Positions 53,389 to 63,791 are shown, numbered from the stretch's first letter. The stretch: 64,000 nucleotides of DNA from Allobosea sp. (GCF_017308015.1 NZ_JAFKFW010000002.1:248001-312000), one strand, 5' to 3'. Program-made: numbers and translations. Notes: generated by a model not told the origin, from the sequence alone.

Positions 53389-54888
53389 TCAGTGGGTCGG
53401 CACGCCAGCAGGGTTTGGCGTCGGTGTCGAGGCAGCAGACTCTGCGAGGGCCGGCGTGTCCACAGGCTTGGGACTTCCGGCCGGCAGGAGGATGACGACA
53501 CGCAGGCCCGGCGCATTATCCTCCAGCCTGAGCACGCCACCATGCAGGCGCACCACGCCGGCCACCAGAGACAGGCCGAGACCGAAGCCCGGCTTGCTGC
53601 GGCTGGTATCGAGCCGGACGAAACGGTCGAAGACCCGGCCGCGATCGGCCTCCGGAATGCCCGGGCCATGATCGGCGACGGAGAGTTCGACCTGATCGCC
53701 GGCCTGCCGGGCTGAGACCGCCACGGTGCCCGCGCCACCCTGCTCGGGCGCGCCGTATTTCAGGGCGTTGTCGATCAGATTGTTCAGGGCCTGCCCGATC
53801 AGTTCACGATTGCCGCGGATTTTCAGGCTCGGCGCGACCTCGCAGGTCAGCGAAAGCCCCGCTTCCTCGGCCAAGGGCTCGTAGAGCTCAGCAAGGCCGG
53901 AGACGATTTCGGAGATGTCGAGCTCGCTCATGTTGTCGCTGACGCGGCCAGCCTCCAGCCGCGCGATCATCAGGAGCGCGTTGAAGACGCGGATCAGGTT
54001 GTCCGCCTCCTCGATCGCGCCATCCAGCGCGGCGCGCAACTCATCCGGCGACCTCGCCGTGCGCAGCGCTTCCTCGGCGCGATTGCGCAGGCGAGTGAGC
54101 GGCGTCTTCAAGTCATGGGCGATGTTGTCCGTGACCTGCTGCATGCCTGCCATCAATTCGCCGATGCGGTCGAGCATGGCATTGAGGTTGAGCGCCAGAC
54201 GGTCGAGTTCGTCGCCCGTGCCGGTGATGGCGATGCGGCCCTCGAGGTCACCCTCCATGATGCCATGGGCGGTCTCGCTCATGCCGTCAATGCGCTTCAA
54301 AACGCGCCGGGCCACGAACCAGCTCGCGAAGCAGCCGAGAACGAAGACCAGCGCCAGCGACCACCCGGCGGCGCGGCGGATGACGATGCCCAACCGCTCG
54401 CGCTCTTCGAGGTCACGACCGACGAGAAGGCGGAACCCCGCAGGCAGCAGGTAGACACGCACGAGCGCATGACTAGGCTTGTCGACCGTTTCACTGGAGC
54501 GGGCATATTCGATCTCGCTCTCGCCGGTGCGGTCGAGCGTACCCGGAGGAATCGCCTCGACATTGCCGGCGATGCGCTCGCCGACCGGCGTGGTGACGAG
54601 ATAGAGCGAGGCACCCGGCGCCCGCGAACGGCGCTCGATGATGTTGACGAGACGCCGGATACCGCCCTGGCGCTGCTGCTCGGCCAGGCCCTGGATCTCG
54701 GCATCGATGGTCGAGCGGATCTGGTCGTCGAGCAGGCGCTTGGCGTTCCAGGCGACATAGCCGAGGACGAAGGCGGCGAAGAGCGCGAAGATGACGAGAT
54801 AGGCCGCCGTCAGCTTGAAGGCTGTCGTGCGGAACAGCGTCGGCAGGAACTTCTGGCGCTTCCGTGGAATGGCGTCAGCGGCTGTCAC
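53389..54888 (-). CDS. HAMP-containing sensor histidine kinase
   Basis: 499 residues with a GTG start inside the regulator gene end (14-nt overlap). Two membrane segments (about 24-46 and 172-195) flank a periplasmic domain of about 125 residues, followed by HAMP (about 195-245). HisKA is NIAHDLKTPLTRL with H258. ATPase boxes: ALNNLIDNALKYG, DHGPGIPEADRG and GFGLGLSLV. The C-terminal 30 residues are Pro/Ala/Thr-rich and disordered. It pairs with the adjacent OmpR-type regulator; proximity to an HtrA protease suggests an envelope stress role. Confidence 0.92.
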   Translation of the reverse strand: MTAADAIPRKRQKFLPTLFRTTAFKLTAAYLVIFALFAAFVLGYVAWNAKRLLDDQIRSTIDAEIQGLAEQQRQGGIRRLVNIIERRSRAPGASLYLVTTPVGERIAGNVEAIPPGTLDRTGESEIEYARSSETVDKPSHALVRVYLLPAGFRLLVGRDLEERERLGIVIRRAAGWSLALVFVLGCFASWFVARRVLKRIDGMSETAHGIMEGDLEGRIAITGTGDELDRLALNLNAMLDRIGELMAGMQQVTDNIAHDLKTPLTRLRNRAEEALRTARSPDELRAALDGAIEEADNLIRVFNALLMIARLEAGRVSDNMSELDISEIVSGLAELYEPLAEEAGLSLTCEVAPSLKIRGNRELIGQALNNLIDNALKYGAPEQGGAGTVAVSARQAGDQVELSVADHGPGIPEADRGRVFDRFVRLDTSRSKPGFGLGLSLVAGVVRLHGGVLRLEDNAPGLRVVILLPAGSPKPVDTPALAESAASTPTPNPAGVPTH

Positions 54889-55555
54889 GGACCATGTATC
54901 CCGCGCCGCGGATAGTATGGATCATCGGCGGCTCGAAACCTTTGTCGACCTTGGCGCGCAGGCGGCTGACATGCACGTCAATGACATTGGTCTGGGGGTC
55001 GAAATGATAGTCCCAGACGTTCTCCAGCAGCATGGTGCGGGTGACGACCTGGCCGGCATGCTTCATCAGATATTCGAGCAGGCGGAACTCGCGCGGCTGC
55101 AGGACGATCTCCTGCCCTTCGCGGGTGACGCGATGTGCCAGCCGGTCGAGCACCAGATCGCCCACACGATAGGTCGTGGGCTCGGATGCCGGCGCGCCAC
55201 GACGGCGGGCCAGCACCTCGACGCGCGCGAGCAGCTCGGAGAAGGCATAGGGCTTGGGCAGGTAATCGTCGCCGCCGGCGCGCAGGCCCTTCACCCGGTC
55301 GTCGACCTGGGCGAGCGCGGAGAGAATCAGGGCCGGGGTGTCGTCCTTCTGCTCGCGCAACGAGCGGATCAGCGAGAGCCCGTCGAGGCGCGGCAGCATG
55401 CGGTCGATAACCAGCACGTCGTAACCGCCGCCTTCGGCCATGGCATAGCCTTCCAGCCCGTCCGCGGCATGGTCGGCGACATGGCCGACCTCGCGAAAAG
55501 CCTTGGTCAGATAGGCCGCAGCCTCGGCATCATCTTCGACGATCAGGAGTCTCAT
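54875..55555 (-). CDS. OmpR-family response regulator
   Basis: 226 residues. The receiver domain has the acidic pocket EDD (7-9), phospho-acceptor D51 (VIDRMLPRLDG) and the conserved Lys in YLPKPYAF. The winged-helix effector (about 130-226) has LQPREFRLLEYLMKHAGQVV and DVHVSRLRAKVD. It overlaps the kinase gene by 14 nt. It lies 123 bases downstream of the HtrA protease gene, with a strong terminator between them, so it has its own promoter. Confidence 0.95.
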   Translation of the reverse strand: MRLLIVEDDAEAAAYLTKAFREVGHVADHAADGLEGYAMAEGGGYDVLVIDRMLPRLDGLSLIRSLREQKDDTPALILSALAQVDDRVKGLRAGGDDYLPKPYAFSELLARVEVLARRRGAPASEPTTYRVGDLVLDRLAHRVTREGQEIVLQPREFRLLEYLMKHAGQVVTRTMLLENVWDYHFDPQTNVIDVHVSRLRAKVDKGFEPPMIHTIRGAGYMVRDSR

Positions 55556-55581
55556 GAACGGACCCTATCTCAAGAAACGCG

Positions 55582-55618
55582 AAAACGGCAGGCCGGAGGA
55601 TACGCATCCGGCCTGCCG
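55582..55618 (-). terminator. intrinsic terminator of the HtrA protease gene
   Basis: On the minus strand a perfect 12-bp stem (55586-55597 with 55607-55618, 9-nt loop) is followed by TTTTC, 60 bases after the protease stop. It separates the protease transcript from the response-regulator gene. Confidence 0.8.
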
Positions 55619-55678
55619 CCGCGACGGCAAAGTCCCTGGGCTGGGGCGACAGGAAACCGAGGGACCTGCCAACTCCGA

Positions 55679-56851
55679 TCAGGCCGCCGGCTGGCGGCCG
55701 ACCTCGAAGGTCACGTCACGAGACTTGCCTTCGCGGAAGACGGTGATCGTGGTCTTGGTGCCCGGCGCAAAGGTCGCGATCTTGCGCGAGAGTTCGCGGG
55801 CATCCTTGATCGCCTCGCCATTGACGGCCGTGATGGTGTCACCGCGGCGGATGCCTGCCTTGGCGGCGGGGCCGTCGCCCTGCGCCTCGGCGACGAGCGC
55901 GCCCCTGGCTTCCTTCAGACCGATGGCATCGGCCATCTCGGTCGTGACCGGCTGGATCTGGACGCCGATGAAGCCGCGCGCCACCGAGCCATCCTTCTTC
56001 AGGGAGTCCACGACCTGACGCACGGTCGAGGCGGGGATGGCGAAGGCGATACCGACATTGCCGCCGGAGGGCGAATAGATCGCGGTGTTGACGCCGACAA
56101 CCTCGCCCTTCTGGTTGAAGGTCGGGCCACCCGAATTGCCGCGGTTGATCGGCGCATCGATCTGGATGAAGTCGTCATAGGGACCGGAACCGATATCGCG
56201 GCCCTGCGCCGAGACGATGCCGGCCGTGACCGTGCCGCCAAGGCCGAAGGGATTGCCGATGGCCAGCACCCAGTCACCGATGCGCGCCTTGGCATCGGCG
56301 AGCTGGACATAGGGGTAGTTGCCACTGTCCTTGACCTTGAGCAGCGCGAGATCGGTGCGCGGATCCGTACCGACAACCTTGGCATCGAGCGTCTTGCCGG
56401 TGTCGGTGACGAGCTGGACCTCGACCGCATTCTCGACAACGTGGTTATTGGTCACGACGTAGCCGTCCTGGCTGACGAAGAAGCCGGAGCCCTGGGACAT
56501 GCCCTGGCGCGGCTGCGGCCGGTTCGGGCCGCGACTCTCGCCATACTCCCGGAAGAAACGCCGGAGCTGCGGAGGAATGTCGTCGAGGCTCTGTCCGTCA
56601 TTGTCGGCGGCAACCTGCGTCTTGACGCGGACGGAAACGACGGCCGGCTTCACCTTGTCGACGAGGTCGGCGAAGGAGGGCAGCGCCGTCTGTGCGCCGG
56701 AAAGCTGGATCGGCTGCGCGATGGCATTGTGGTTCTGCATCAGGGCGCTGTCGGCGATGCCGGCAGCGAGGCCGATGCCGAGGATGGCGGTGCCGGCGAG
56801 AAGGGCGCCGCGCTTCAGGATGGACTTGCGATTTTCGGTTTGTGTCGTCAT
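55679..56851 (-). CDS. HtrA/Do-family periplasmic serine protease, single PDZ
   Basis: 390 residues. An N-terminal hydrophobic segment (about 13-33) targets or anchors it. The trypsin-like triad is H137 (TNNHVV), D167 (RTDLALL) and S240 (NRGNSGGP). Only one PDZ domain follows (about 290-388, GFIGVQI and GIRRGDTITAVNG); DegP/DegQ usually have two and about 450-500 residues. It degrades or refolds damaged envelope proteins. Located downstream of the ccm genes but with its own gap, and upstream of a two-component pair. Confidence 0.92.
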   Translation of the reverse strand: MTTQTENRKSILKRGALLAGTAILGIGLAAGIADSALMQNHNAIAQPIQLSGAQTALPSFADLVDKVKPAVVSVRVKTQVAADNDGQSLDDIPPQLRRFFREYGESRGPNRPQPRQGMSQGSGFFVSQDGYVVTNNHVVENAVEVQLVTDTGKTLDAKVVGTDPRTDLALLKVKDSGNYPYVQLADAKARIGDWVLAIGNPFGLGGTVTAGIVSAQGRDIGSGPYDDFIQIDAPINRGNSGGPTFNQKGEVVGVNTAIYSPSGGNVGIAFAIPASTVRQVVDSLKKDGSVARGFIGVQIQPVTTEMADAIGLKEARGALVAEAQGDGPAAKAGIRRGDTITAVNGEAIKDARELSRKIATFAPGTKTTITVFREGKSRDVTFEVGRQPAA

Positions 56852-57039
56852 GGCGGGAACCTCTTGGAGCGACAGGGTTCTTCCCTGCTCATGACGAGGA
56901 CCATGACGCCCGCCGCCTTACGCGGCTTTGGCCTGAAGATGACGATTTCGTAAGATTCGACATAAGGCCAAGCCAAGTCGTCTTGACGCCGGGCCGCGCC
57001 CCGATGCCCCCTTGGCACCGGGGTTGGAGGACGATGCCG

Positions 57040-57558
57040 ATGCGCATGATCTGGGGAATTTTATTTGTCGCCGCCTGGCTGAACGAGCCGGCTCTCGCGC
57101 AGCAAGGCTCGGCCTACGATGCCGGGCTTCGGGTGGCGCAGAGGCGCGGCTATGCCAATGCGGATTGCTACGCGCGCGTCTTCGCGAAACACGCCGTGGT
57201 CATCGAGAGACCCGGTGGCGGGCGCGGCTGGCATGCCAGCTCGACCCCGGCTTACAATGCCGAGCAGCGCTCGCGCTGTGGGATCGACCGGCTGGAGGAC
57301 CTCGCCGCACGTCGCGAGGCAGGGCGCTTCGCTGCGCCCGGCGCCCCCCGCCCGCGAGGCGGCATCCACGGGCTCGGCATGAAGGTCGCGGCCGAGCGCG
57401 GATACAGTGGCAGCCAGGCGACATGCTTTGCTCGCGTCTATGCAACCTACGCCTCGCCACAGCCGGCTCCGAGCGGCAAGGTGACCTATGCGATCGCCGG
57501 CGCGTCGATGCACGCCTATACGCAGGACCTGTTCCAGCGCTGCGGGATCAGCCGCTAG
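57040..57558 (+). CDS. secreted two-repeat Cys protein of unknown function
   Basis: 172 residues. GGAGG at 57026-57030 favours this ATG (9-nt spacing) over one 6 bases upstream. The signal peptide ends near ALA-QQ. The mature protein has two similar units: [10 protein letters not shown]...[10 protein letters not shown]...[14 protein letters not shown] and [10 protein letters not shown]...[10 protein letters not shown]...[14 protein letters not shown]. Each has two Cys in the same relative place, so one disulfide per unit is likely. A Gly/Pro/Arg linker separates them. Its stop overlaps the convergent ccmH by 11 nt. No family recognised. Confidence 0.8.
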   Translation: MRMIWGILFVAAWLNEPALAQQGSAYDAGLRVAQRRGYANADCYARVFAKHAVVIERPGGGRGWHASSTPAYNAEQRSRCGIDRLEDLAARREAGRFAAPGAPRPRGGIHGLGMKVAAERGYSGSQATCFARVYATYASPQPAPSGKVTYAIAGASMHAYTQDLFQRCGISR

Positions 57559-58024
57559 ACCTGTCTTCCGGCCCGAGAAGCGCGGCGAGCCTCGCCCTCT
57601 CCTCGGTTGACAGAGCATTCGGTGCGGCCGCGTCGACCAGGCGCTGGCGCGCGCGGCGCCAGAGAAAAGCGATCGCAAGCAGAAGAATGATGAAAGGCGC
57701 GCCCCAGAGCAGCAGGGTCTGCGCATTGAGCGGCGGGCGCAGCAGCACGAAATCGCCATAACGCGCGACAACGAAATCGACCACCGCCTTGTCGTTATCG
57801 CCGGCGACGAGACGCTCCCGGACGAGGATGCGCAGGTCGCGGGCGAGCGGCGCGTCGGAATCGTCGATCGACTGATTCTGGCAGACGAGGCAGCGCAGTT
57901 CGCCGGAAATCGCGCGCGCGCGCTGCTCCAGCGCCGGATTGGGCAAGATCTCGTCGGGCTGCACGGCATGAGCCGCCGGCGCCACCAGCAGCATCAGGCC
58001 GAAGATGAGGGCAGTCCGCCGCAT
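57548..58024 (-). CDS. ccmH: cytochrome c-type biogenesis protein CcmH (CycL)
   Basis: 158 residues. A signal peptide ends near AHA-VQ (residue 20). The redox motif [10 protein letters not shown] has C45 and C48, which reduce apocytochrome CxxCH thiols. A single membrane segment (about 104-122) follows. It starts 6 bases after the ccmF stop in the ccmI-E-F-H order known from rhizobia as cycHJKL. It ends by overlapping the convergent two-repeat protein gene. Confidence 0.95.
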   Translation of the reverse strand: MRRTALIFGLMLLVAPAAHAVQPDEILPNPALEQRARAISGELRCLVCQNQSIDDSDAPLARDLRILVRERLVAGDNDKAVVDFVVARYGDFVLLRPPLNAQTLLLWGAPFIILLLAIAFLWRRARQRLVDAAAPNALSTEERARLAALLGPEDRSSG

Positions 58025-58029
58025 CCGCC

Positions 58030-60006
58030 TCACTCCGCCGGCTGCACGGCACCGGCAGGCGCCGCGCGCTTCGGCGCCGCCAGCCGGAAGCGTCGGTCGG
58101 TCAGCGAGAGCCCGCCGCCGAGCGCCATGACCAGAGAGCCGATCCAGATCAGCAGGATCAACGGCTTGTCGTAGAGGCGCACGGCGACGACGCCATCCTG
58201 AGCCTCGCCGAGGCTGACATAGGCCTGGCTCAGACCATCGGTCCGGATCCCGGCCTCGGTCGTCGGCATCGCGCGGGCGGTATAGACGCGCTTGGAAGCT
58301 TCGACCGGCGTGAGTTCGCGGTCTCCGGCGAAGAGCTGGAAACGGGCGACCTCGGCCCGGAAATTCGGCCCGGTGCGCGGCGACATCCCTTCCAGGACGA
58401 TCGTGTAGCGGCCGCTCGTCAGGCGCTCGCCGGGTTTCAGGACCGTGATCGCCTCGGTGCTCCAGGCCTGGGCCGCGATGCCGATGATGCTCAGGCCGAT
58501 ACCGGCATGGGCCAGCGCAGTGCCCCAGGCCGAACGAGGCAGACCGCGCGCCCGCGACAGCATTGCTTGCCAGCCGCTGGCGCGGGTCACGATGCGCTCG
58601 GCCAGGTCGAAACCGGCGCCGAGAACGAGGAAGACGCCCAAGCCGACGCCGAGCGGCGCCAGAACCGGCCCGCCGCGGGTGAAGAAGAGCAGCGCAAGCG
58701 CCGCCAGCACCGCGAGCCCGAAGGCCACGGCATTGCGCTGGGCCGCACCGAGCAAATCGCCGCGTTTCCAGGCCAGCGACTGGCCGATCGGCAGGAGAAG
58801 CAGCAGGGGCACCATCACCGGTACGAACGTCGCGTTGTAGAAGGGCGCGCCAACCGAGATCTTGTCGCCGGTGAGCATTTCCAGCAGCAGCGGATAGAGC
58901 GTACCGACGAAGACGGTGGCGCAGGCCGTCGCCAGGAAGACGTTGTTGACGACGAGCGCGCTCTCCCGGGAGACCGGCGCGAACAATCCGCCCTGCCGCA
59001 GCAGAGGCGCGCGCCAGGCGAAGAGCGCCAGTGATCCTCCGACGAAGAAGATCAGGATGAGCAGAATGAAGAGGCCGCGCGCCGGGTCGGTCGCGAAGGA
59101 ATGGACCGAGGTCAGCACGCCCGAGCGGACGATGAAGGTGCCGAGCAGCGAGAGCGAGAAGGTCAGGATCGCGAGCAGGATCGTCCACACCTTCAGGGCG
59201 TCGCGCTTCTCCATCACCACGGTCGAGTGGATCAGGGCGGTGCCGGCGAGCCAAGGCATGAAAGAGGCGTTCTCGACCGGGTCCCAGAACCACCAGCCGC
59301 CCCAGCCGAGTTCGTAATAGGCCCAGTAGGAGCCCATCGCGATGCCGAGCGTCAGGAAGGTCCAGGCCAGCAGCGTCCAAGGGCGGACAGCGCGCGCCCA
59401 CATCGCGTCTATGCGCCCGTCGATCAGCGCCGCGACCGCGAAAGCGTATGTGATCGAGAAGCCGACATAGCCGATATAGAGCAGCGGCGGATGGATCGCG
59501 AGGCCGAGATCCTGCAGGATCGGATTGAGATCCTGCCCCTCGGCCGGCACCGGTGCAAGCCTCTGGAACGGGTTCGAGGTCAGCAATGTGAAGGCGAGGA
59601 ACGCGACCGCGACGAGCCCCTGCACAGCGAGCGTTCCGGCCCGCAGGCGCGGCGGCAGCGAGCGGCGCGACAGCGCGACCAGCGCCCCGAAGAGCGTCAG
59701 GATCAGCACCCAGAGCAGCATCGAGCCTTCGTGATTGCCCCAGACGGAGGTGAATTTGTAGATCAGCGGCTGCGCCGAGTGGGAATTGGCGACGACGTTG
59801 CCGACCGAGAAATCCGAACGGACATAGGACGTCACCAGAGCCGCGAATGAGAGCGCTACCAGCGCGAATGAAACCAGAGCCGCGCTGCTGCCGACCGAAG
59901 CCAGCGTCCGATCCTGCCGGAACACGCCCCAGAACGGTACCACCGCCTGGATCACGGAGACGCCGAGCGCGAGCGCGAGCGCGTAATGGCCGATCTCGAC
60001 GATCAT
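58030..60006 (-). CDS. ccmF: heme lyase subunit CcmF (CycK)
   Basis: 658 residues with about fifteen membrane segments. The tryptophan-rich WWD signature [20 protein letters not shown] spans about 234-253, and heme-ligating His include H172 (IHPP) and H260. It attaches heme from holo-CcmE to apocytochrome c on the periplasmic side with CcmH and CcmI. It lies 7 bases after ccmE. Confidence 0.96.
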   Translation of the reverse strand: MIVEIGHYALALALGVSVIQAVVPFWGVFRQDRTLASVGSSAALVSFALVALSFAALVTSYVRSDFSVGNVVANSHSAQPLIYKFTSVWGNHEGSMLLWVLILTLFGALVALSRRSLPPRLRAGTLAVQGLVAVAFLAFTLLTSNPFQRLAPVPAEGQDLNPILQDLGLAIHPPLLYIGYVGFSITYAFAVAALIDGRIDAMWARAVRPWTLLAWTFLTLGIAMGSYWAYYELGWGGWWFWDPVENASFMPWLAGTALIHSTVVMEKRDALKVWTILLAILTFSLSLLGTFIVRSGVLTSVHSFATDPARGLFILLILIFFVGGSLALFAWRAPLLRQGGLFAPVSRESALVVNNVFLATACATVFVGTLYPLLLEMLTGDKISVGAPFYNATFVPVMVPLLLLLPIGQSLAWKRGDLLGAAQRNAVAFGLAVLAALALLFFTRGGPVLAPLGVGLGVFLVLGAGFDLAERIVTRASGWQAMLSRARGLPRSAWGTALAHAGIGLSIIGIAAQAWSTEAITVLKPGERLTSGRYTIVLEGMSPRTGPNFRAEVARFQLFAGDRELTPVEASKRVYTARAMPTTEAGIRTDGLSQAYVSLGEAQDGVVAVRLYDKPLILLIWIGSLVMALGGGLSLTDRRFRLAAPKRAAPAGAVQPAE

Positions 60007-60013
60007 GCTTGGC

Positions 60014-60529
60014 TCATGGTTTTGCCGGCGCCGCGGCCGGGGAGCCGGAGCTCCCTGCCTGCCAGTGCCCCTGCTTCTTCAGCGCGTCGGCGACCTCGCG
60101 CGGCATATAGGTCTCATCGTGCTTCGCCAGCACCGAATCGGCCTTGAAGCGCCCGGCGCCTTCGAAGACGCCTTCGGTGACCACGCCCTGCCCTTCGCGG
60201 AAAAGGTCGGGCAACAGGCCATCGTAGCCGACCTTGATGGAGGTCTTGCCGTCGGTGACACTGAAGGAGATGCGCTGACCGGCGCCCCGCTGGACGGAAC
60301 CGGTCTCGACCAGACCGCCGAGGCGCATGCGGGTGCCCGGCAGCACGCCCTTCTCGGCGATCTCGGTCGGACCGTAGAAGAAGACGATGGTGTCACGCAT
60401 CGCGAAGAGAACGAGGCCCGCCGCGACGAACAGAACCGCACCGGCCGCCGCGATCAGTGTCAGCCTGCGCTGCTTGCGGGTGAAGCGGCGTTTCGCCGGG
60501 AGCGGCCGCGTCGGCTGGGCAATCGTCAT
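60014..60529 (-). CDS. ccmE: heme chaperone CcmE (CycJ)
   Basis: 171 residues. A single membrane anchor (about 22-45) is followed by an OB-fold domain. The heme-binding motif is HDETY, with covalent H137 and Y141. A flexible Pro/Ala-rich tail closes the protein. It carries heme from CcmCD to CcmF in the periplasm. Its ATG overlaps the ccmI stop (ATGA). Confidence 0.95.
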   Translation of the reverse strand: MTIAQPTRPLPAKRRFTRKQRRLTLIAAAGAVLFVAAGLVLFAMRDTIVFFYGPTEIAEKGVLPGTRMRLGGLVETGSVQRGAGQRISFSVTDGKTSIKVGYDGLLPDLFREGQGVVTEGVFEGAGRFKADSVLAKHDETYMPREVADALKKQGHWQAGSSGSPAAAPAKP

Positions 60530-61629
60530 GGCACGGCCTCCTTCAAGGCCAATTCATCGGCGAGAGCGTCGATCGCCGCAAGCGCATCCTTGTCTTCAGC
60601 CAGTCGCTCACGCGCCGTCTTCACGGCCTGCAACGCTGCGGGCTTGTCGCCGAGGACAACCCGGGCGCGGATCAGGCGGCTCCATTCGGTCAACGTGCCC
60701 CCTCCGGCACTCAGACGCTCCGACAGCCCCTCGACCATCGCCTTGATCGCCTGCTGGCGTTCGGCCTCGGGCAAGGCCGCAACCGCCTTGCGACCGGCAT
60801 CGGCCTGCATCCGCTCCAGACGGGCGCGGACAGCGCCGGCCCAGTCGGCATCGGCGGGCGCTTCAGCGAGGAGCTGGGAGAGGGCTGCCTGTGCACCCTC
60901 GCCATCACCATCCTGCTCCTTGGCAAGGGCAAGATAATAGCGCGCCCGGGGGTTTTGGGGATCGCGCTTGACGGTTTCGGCAAGCGCCTCACGCGCCGCC
61001 GCCGTTACGACACCGCCGGCTTCCATGATGCGGGCTTCGCCGAGCCCGGCGTAAAGCTCGGGGCCGGGCTTTCCGGAGCGGATGGCGGCGGCGAAGGCTT
61101 TCGCGGCCTCGTCATAGCGGCCCTGGCGCAGATAGATCGGCGCGAGCAGCGACCAGCCTTTCGCATCGCCCGGGTTGGCGGCGAGATGCGCTTCCATGCG
61201 CGCGAGCACGATGGCGAAATCCTGCTGCTGTCCGGCCTTCTCCAGTCGCGCCGCCAGCGGCTGATCAGGCTGGCCAGGAGAGCCGTAGAGGCCGTAGATC
61301 AGGAGGGCGAGCAGCGGAACGACCGAGAGCATCAGGGCCGAACTCGCCCGGCGACGGCGCAGGGAAGGTTCGGTTTCTCCGGCCGGACCGGTTTCATCGC
61401 CAGCCGCACGCAGGAGGCGCCGGGCGGCTTCCGTGCGGGCGGCCTGGGCTTCCTCTTCGCCGATCAGCTTGCGCGCGAGATCGCGATCGATCTCCTTGAG
61501 CTGAGACCGGTAGAGACTGCGGGCGTCGGCGACGTCGGCGAACCCTTGCGCCCGGCCACGGCTGAGCGGCCAGAGCAAGGCGAAAACCGCCGCCCCCGTC
61601 ATCGCTGCGAAAATGGCCCAGATCATCAT
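60526..61629 (-). CDS. ccmI: cytochrome c biogenesis factor CcmI (CycH)
   Basis: 367 residues. Two membrane segments at the N-terminus (about 4-20 and 97-116) flank a cytoplasmic loop with a leucine-zipper-like pattern. The periplasmic part contains TPR repeats, e.g. [25 protein letters not shown] and [18 protein letters not shown]. It holds apocytochrome c for CcmF/CcmH. It is first of the ccmIEFH operon and begins 67 bases after the FeuQ-like kinase stop. Confidence 0.92.
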   Translation of the reverse strand: MMIWAIFAAMTGAAVFALLWPLSRGRAQGFADVADARSLYRSQLKEIDRDLARKLIGEEEAQAARTEAARRLLRAAGDETGPAGETEPSLRRRRASSALMLSVVPLLALLIYGLYGSPGQPDQPLAARLEKAGQQQDFAIVLARMEAHLAANPGDAKGWSLLAPIYLRQGRYDEAAKAFAAAIRSGKPGPELYAGLGEARIMEAGGVVTAAAREALAETVKRDPQNPRARYYLALAKEQDGDGEGAQAALSQLLAEAPADADWAGAVRARLERMQADAGRKAVAALPEAERQQAIKAMVEGLSERLSAGGGTLTEWSRLIRARVVLGDKPAALQAVKTARERLAEDKDALAAIDALADELALKEAVP

Positions 61630-61696
61630 GCGGCGTTCTTAGCCAATCGTCGGCTCGGGTTCATGGTGACAAAGGGTCACGCGGCAAAGAATTCCT

Positions 61697-63076
61697 TTAA
61701 ACCGAAGGCAGTTCCAGCCGCGCCCGCAAGCCGCCGAGCGGCGAGCGGTGCAAGGTCAGGCCACCGCCATAGAGCTTGGCGAGGTCGACGACGATGGAGA
61801 GGCCGAGGCCGGAGCCCGGCGTGGTCTCATCGAGCCGGCGGCCACGCTTCAGCACCTCTACCATGGCTTCTGCCGGCAGGCCGGGACCGTCATCGTCGAT
61901 CAGCAGCGCGATCCGCTCGGTATCGGCCACCTTCTCGCCGGCGAGCGAAACCTCCACCGTCGACCCCGCCCATTTGAAGGCATTATCGAGCAGATTGCCG
62001 AGCATCTCCTCCAGATCCTGCTTCTCGCCGCGGAAGCGCAGGCCCGGCGGGATCGCCTGCGAGCCGGAGATGCCCCTGCCCTGCGAGATCTTGGTGAAGG
62101 TGCGCAGCAATGCATCGAGCGACGGCGCGATCTCGGTGACGCCGCCGAGCGCGCCGGAAAGCGCAGCCGCCCGAGCTCTGTCGAGATAATACTGGACCTG
62201 ATCGCGCATGATCGCGGCCTGGGCGCGGACGGTTTGAGGCAATTGGCCGTCGCCGCTCGTGCCGGCCTCGTTCATCATCACGCTGAGCGGCGTCTTGAGC
62301 GCATGCGCGAGATTGCCGACCTGGGTGCGGGCACGGTCGAGGATTTCGTGATTGGCGTCGATGAGCTGGTTGAGCTCGCTGGCGAGCGGCGCGAGATCGG
62401 GTGGATACTGCCCGACGATCCGTGGGCTCTCACCTGTCCTGACCGCGCCAACAGCGGAGCGCAGGCGGACCAACGGACGCAGGCCGAAGCGCACCTGCGC
62501 GAGCGTCGAGGCGACCAGGGCGATGCCGAGCAACAGAAAGGTCATCGCCAGCGCGAAGCGGAAATCCTGGATATCGCCCTCGATCTCGTCGGCGGGCGCT
62601 GCAACCGCGACGGTGAAGCGCCCATCCTCGCCGACATCGATCTCACGCTCCAGGACGCGCAGCCGGCGATCGTCGGGGCCCGAGACATAGCTCTCACGCA
62701 AGCCGCGACTGTTCGGCGTGATCGACTGGTCGAGCAACCTGGGCAACTGCCCGCCGACCAGCGAGCGCGAAGCACGGACGTTGGGGCGCTCGCCGTCGAG
62801 CCTGGTGATCTGCCAATACCAGCCGGTGAGCGGCAGGTCGAAGCGCGGCTCCCCGAGATCGCCGACGGTCTGGCGCTCGGTTTCCGGAGGCGCAGCAAGA
62901 TCCGCGACCAGCTGCTTGATATAGACCGACAACCGCTCGTCGAAGCCGCGCTCAGCCGAACGGCGGTAGAACGTGGTAAGACCGACGCCGGCCAGCACAA
63001 GGATGAGCACGCAGCAGACGGCCGCCGAGAAGAACAGCCGCGTTCCCAGCGAGTAGCGATGGGATCTGAGCGGCAT
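61697..63076 (-). CDS. feuQ: sensor histidine kinase, FeuQ-like
   Basis: 459 residues. Two membrane segments (about 14-34 and 173-195) enclose a periplasmic domain of about 135 residues, followed by HAMP. HisKA is NLAHALKTPLSVMMNEAG with H258. ATPase boxes LLDNAFKWAG, DDDGPGLPAEAM and GSGLGLSIV are intact. The gene name is inferred from locus order (PepSY, regulator, kinase, cycH). Related rhizobial FeuPQ controls osmoadaptation and iron-related genes. It lies 9 bases after the regulator gene. Confidence 0.85.
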   Translation of the reverse strand: MPLRSHRYSLGTRLFFSAAVCCVLILVLAGVGLTTFYRRSAERGFDERLSVYIKQLVADLAAPPETERQTVGDLGEPRFDLPLTGWYWQITRLDGERPNVRASRSLVGGQLPRLLDQSITPNSRGLRESYVSGPDDRRLRVLEREIDVGEDGRFTVAVAAPADEIEGDIQDFRFALAMTFLLLGIALVASTLAQVRFGLRPLVRLRSAVGAVRTGESPRIVGQYPPDLAPLASELNQLIDANHEILDRARTQVGNLAHALKTPLSVMMNEAGTSGDGQLPQTVRAQAAIMRDQVQYYLDRARAAALSGALGGVTEIAPSLDALLRTFTKISQGRGISGSQAIPPGLRFRGEKQDLEEMLGNLLDNAFKWAGSTVEVSLAGEKVADTERIALLIDDDGPGLPAEAMVEVLKRGRRLDETTPGSGLGLSIVVDLAKLYGGGLTLHRSPLGGLRARLELPSV

Positions 63077-63085
63077 CGCCCGCGA

Positions 63086-63754
63086 TCAGACCTTTTCCGG
63101 AGAGGCGGCAATATAGCCGAGCCCCCGGACGGTCTCGATCACTTCGACGCCGAGCTTCTTGCGCAGACGGCCGACGAAGACCTCGATCGTGTTCGAATCG
63201 CGGTCGAAATCCTGATCGTAGAGATGCTCGACCAGTTCGGTCCGCGACACGACCCGTCCCTGATGATGCATCAGATAGGACAGCAGGCGGTATTCGTGCG
63301 AAGTGAGCTTGACCGGATTGCCGTCGACGACGACGCGGCTCGCACGGGTGTCGAGCCGAACGGGACCGCAGACCAATTCCGAGGTCGCATGGCCGGCGGC
63401 GCGGCGCAGCAGGGCACGGACGCGCGCCAGCAATTCCTCGATATGGAAGGGCTTGACGACGTAGTCGTCGGCACCGGCATCGAAACCGCTGACCTTGTCG
63501 CTCCAGCGATCGCGCGCGGTCAGGATCAGCACCGGCATGGTTTTGCCGGCCCGGCGCCAGCCCTGCAGCACGGCAACGCCGTCGACCTTCGGCAGGCCGA
63601 GATCGAGGATCACCGCATCGTAGGGTTCGGACTCGCCGAGATACAGGCCTTCTTCGCCGTCGAAAGCCTTGTCGACGGCATAGCCGGCGTTCTCGAGCGC
63701 GGTCACGATCTGGCGGTTGAGGTCCTTGTCGTCCTCGACGACGAGCAATCTCAC
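63086..63754 (-). CDS. feuP: OmpR-family response regulator, FeuP-like
   Basis: 222 residues from a GTG before RLLVVEDDKD, with GGAG 10 nt upstream; a longer ATG frame adds 18 residues before the receiver's first strand. Acidic pocket EDD (7-9) and phospho-acceptor D51 (VILDLGLPKVDG), conserved Lys in YVVKPFHIEELLARV. The winged helix has LTSHEYRLLSYLMHHQG and VFVGRLRKKLG. PhoP/FeuP-like by sequence. It is cotranscribed with the kinase and probably with the PepSY gene. Confidence 0.88.
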   Translation of the reverse strand: MRLLVVEDDKDLNRQIVTALENAGYAVDKAFDGEEGLYLGESEPYDAVILDLGLPKVDGVAVLQGWRRAGKTMPVLILTARDRWSDKVSGFDAGADDYVVKPFHIEELLARVRALLRRAAGHATSELVCGPVRLDTRASRVVVDGNPVKLTSHEYRLLSYLMHHQGRVVSRTELVEHLYDQDFDRDSNTIEVFVGRLRKKLGVEVIETVRGLGYIAASPEKV

Positions 63755-63791
63755 GGTGGGCGCTCTCCAGTTGGTGGTAGCCGCGATGCGA

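Noticed and set aside
51306-53495. Open frame of about 729 codons on the plus strand
   Set aside because: Antisense to glnE, with no recognisable motif.
54815-56953. Open frame of about 712 codons on the plus strand
   Set aside because: Antisense to a response regulator and the HtrA gene; composition typical of a mirror frame.
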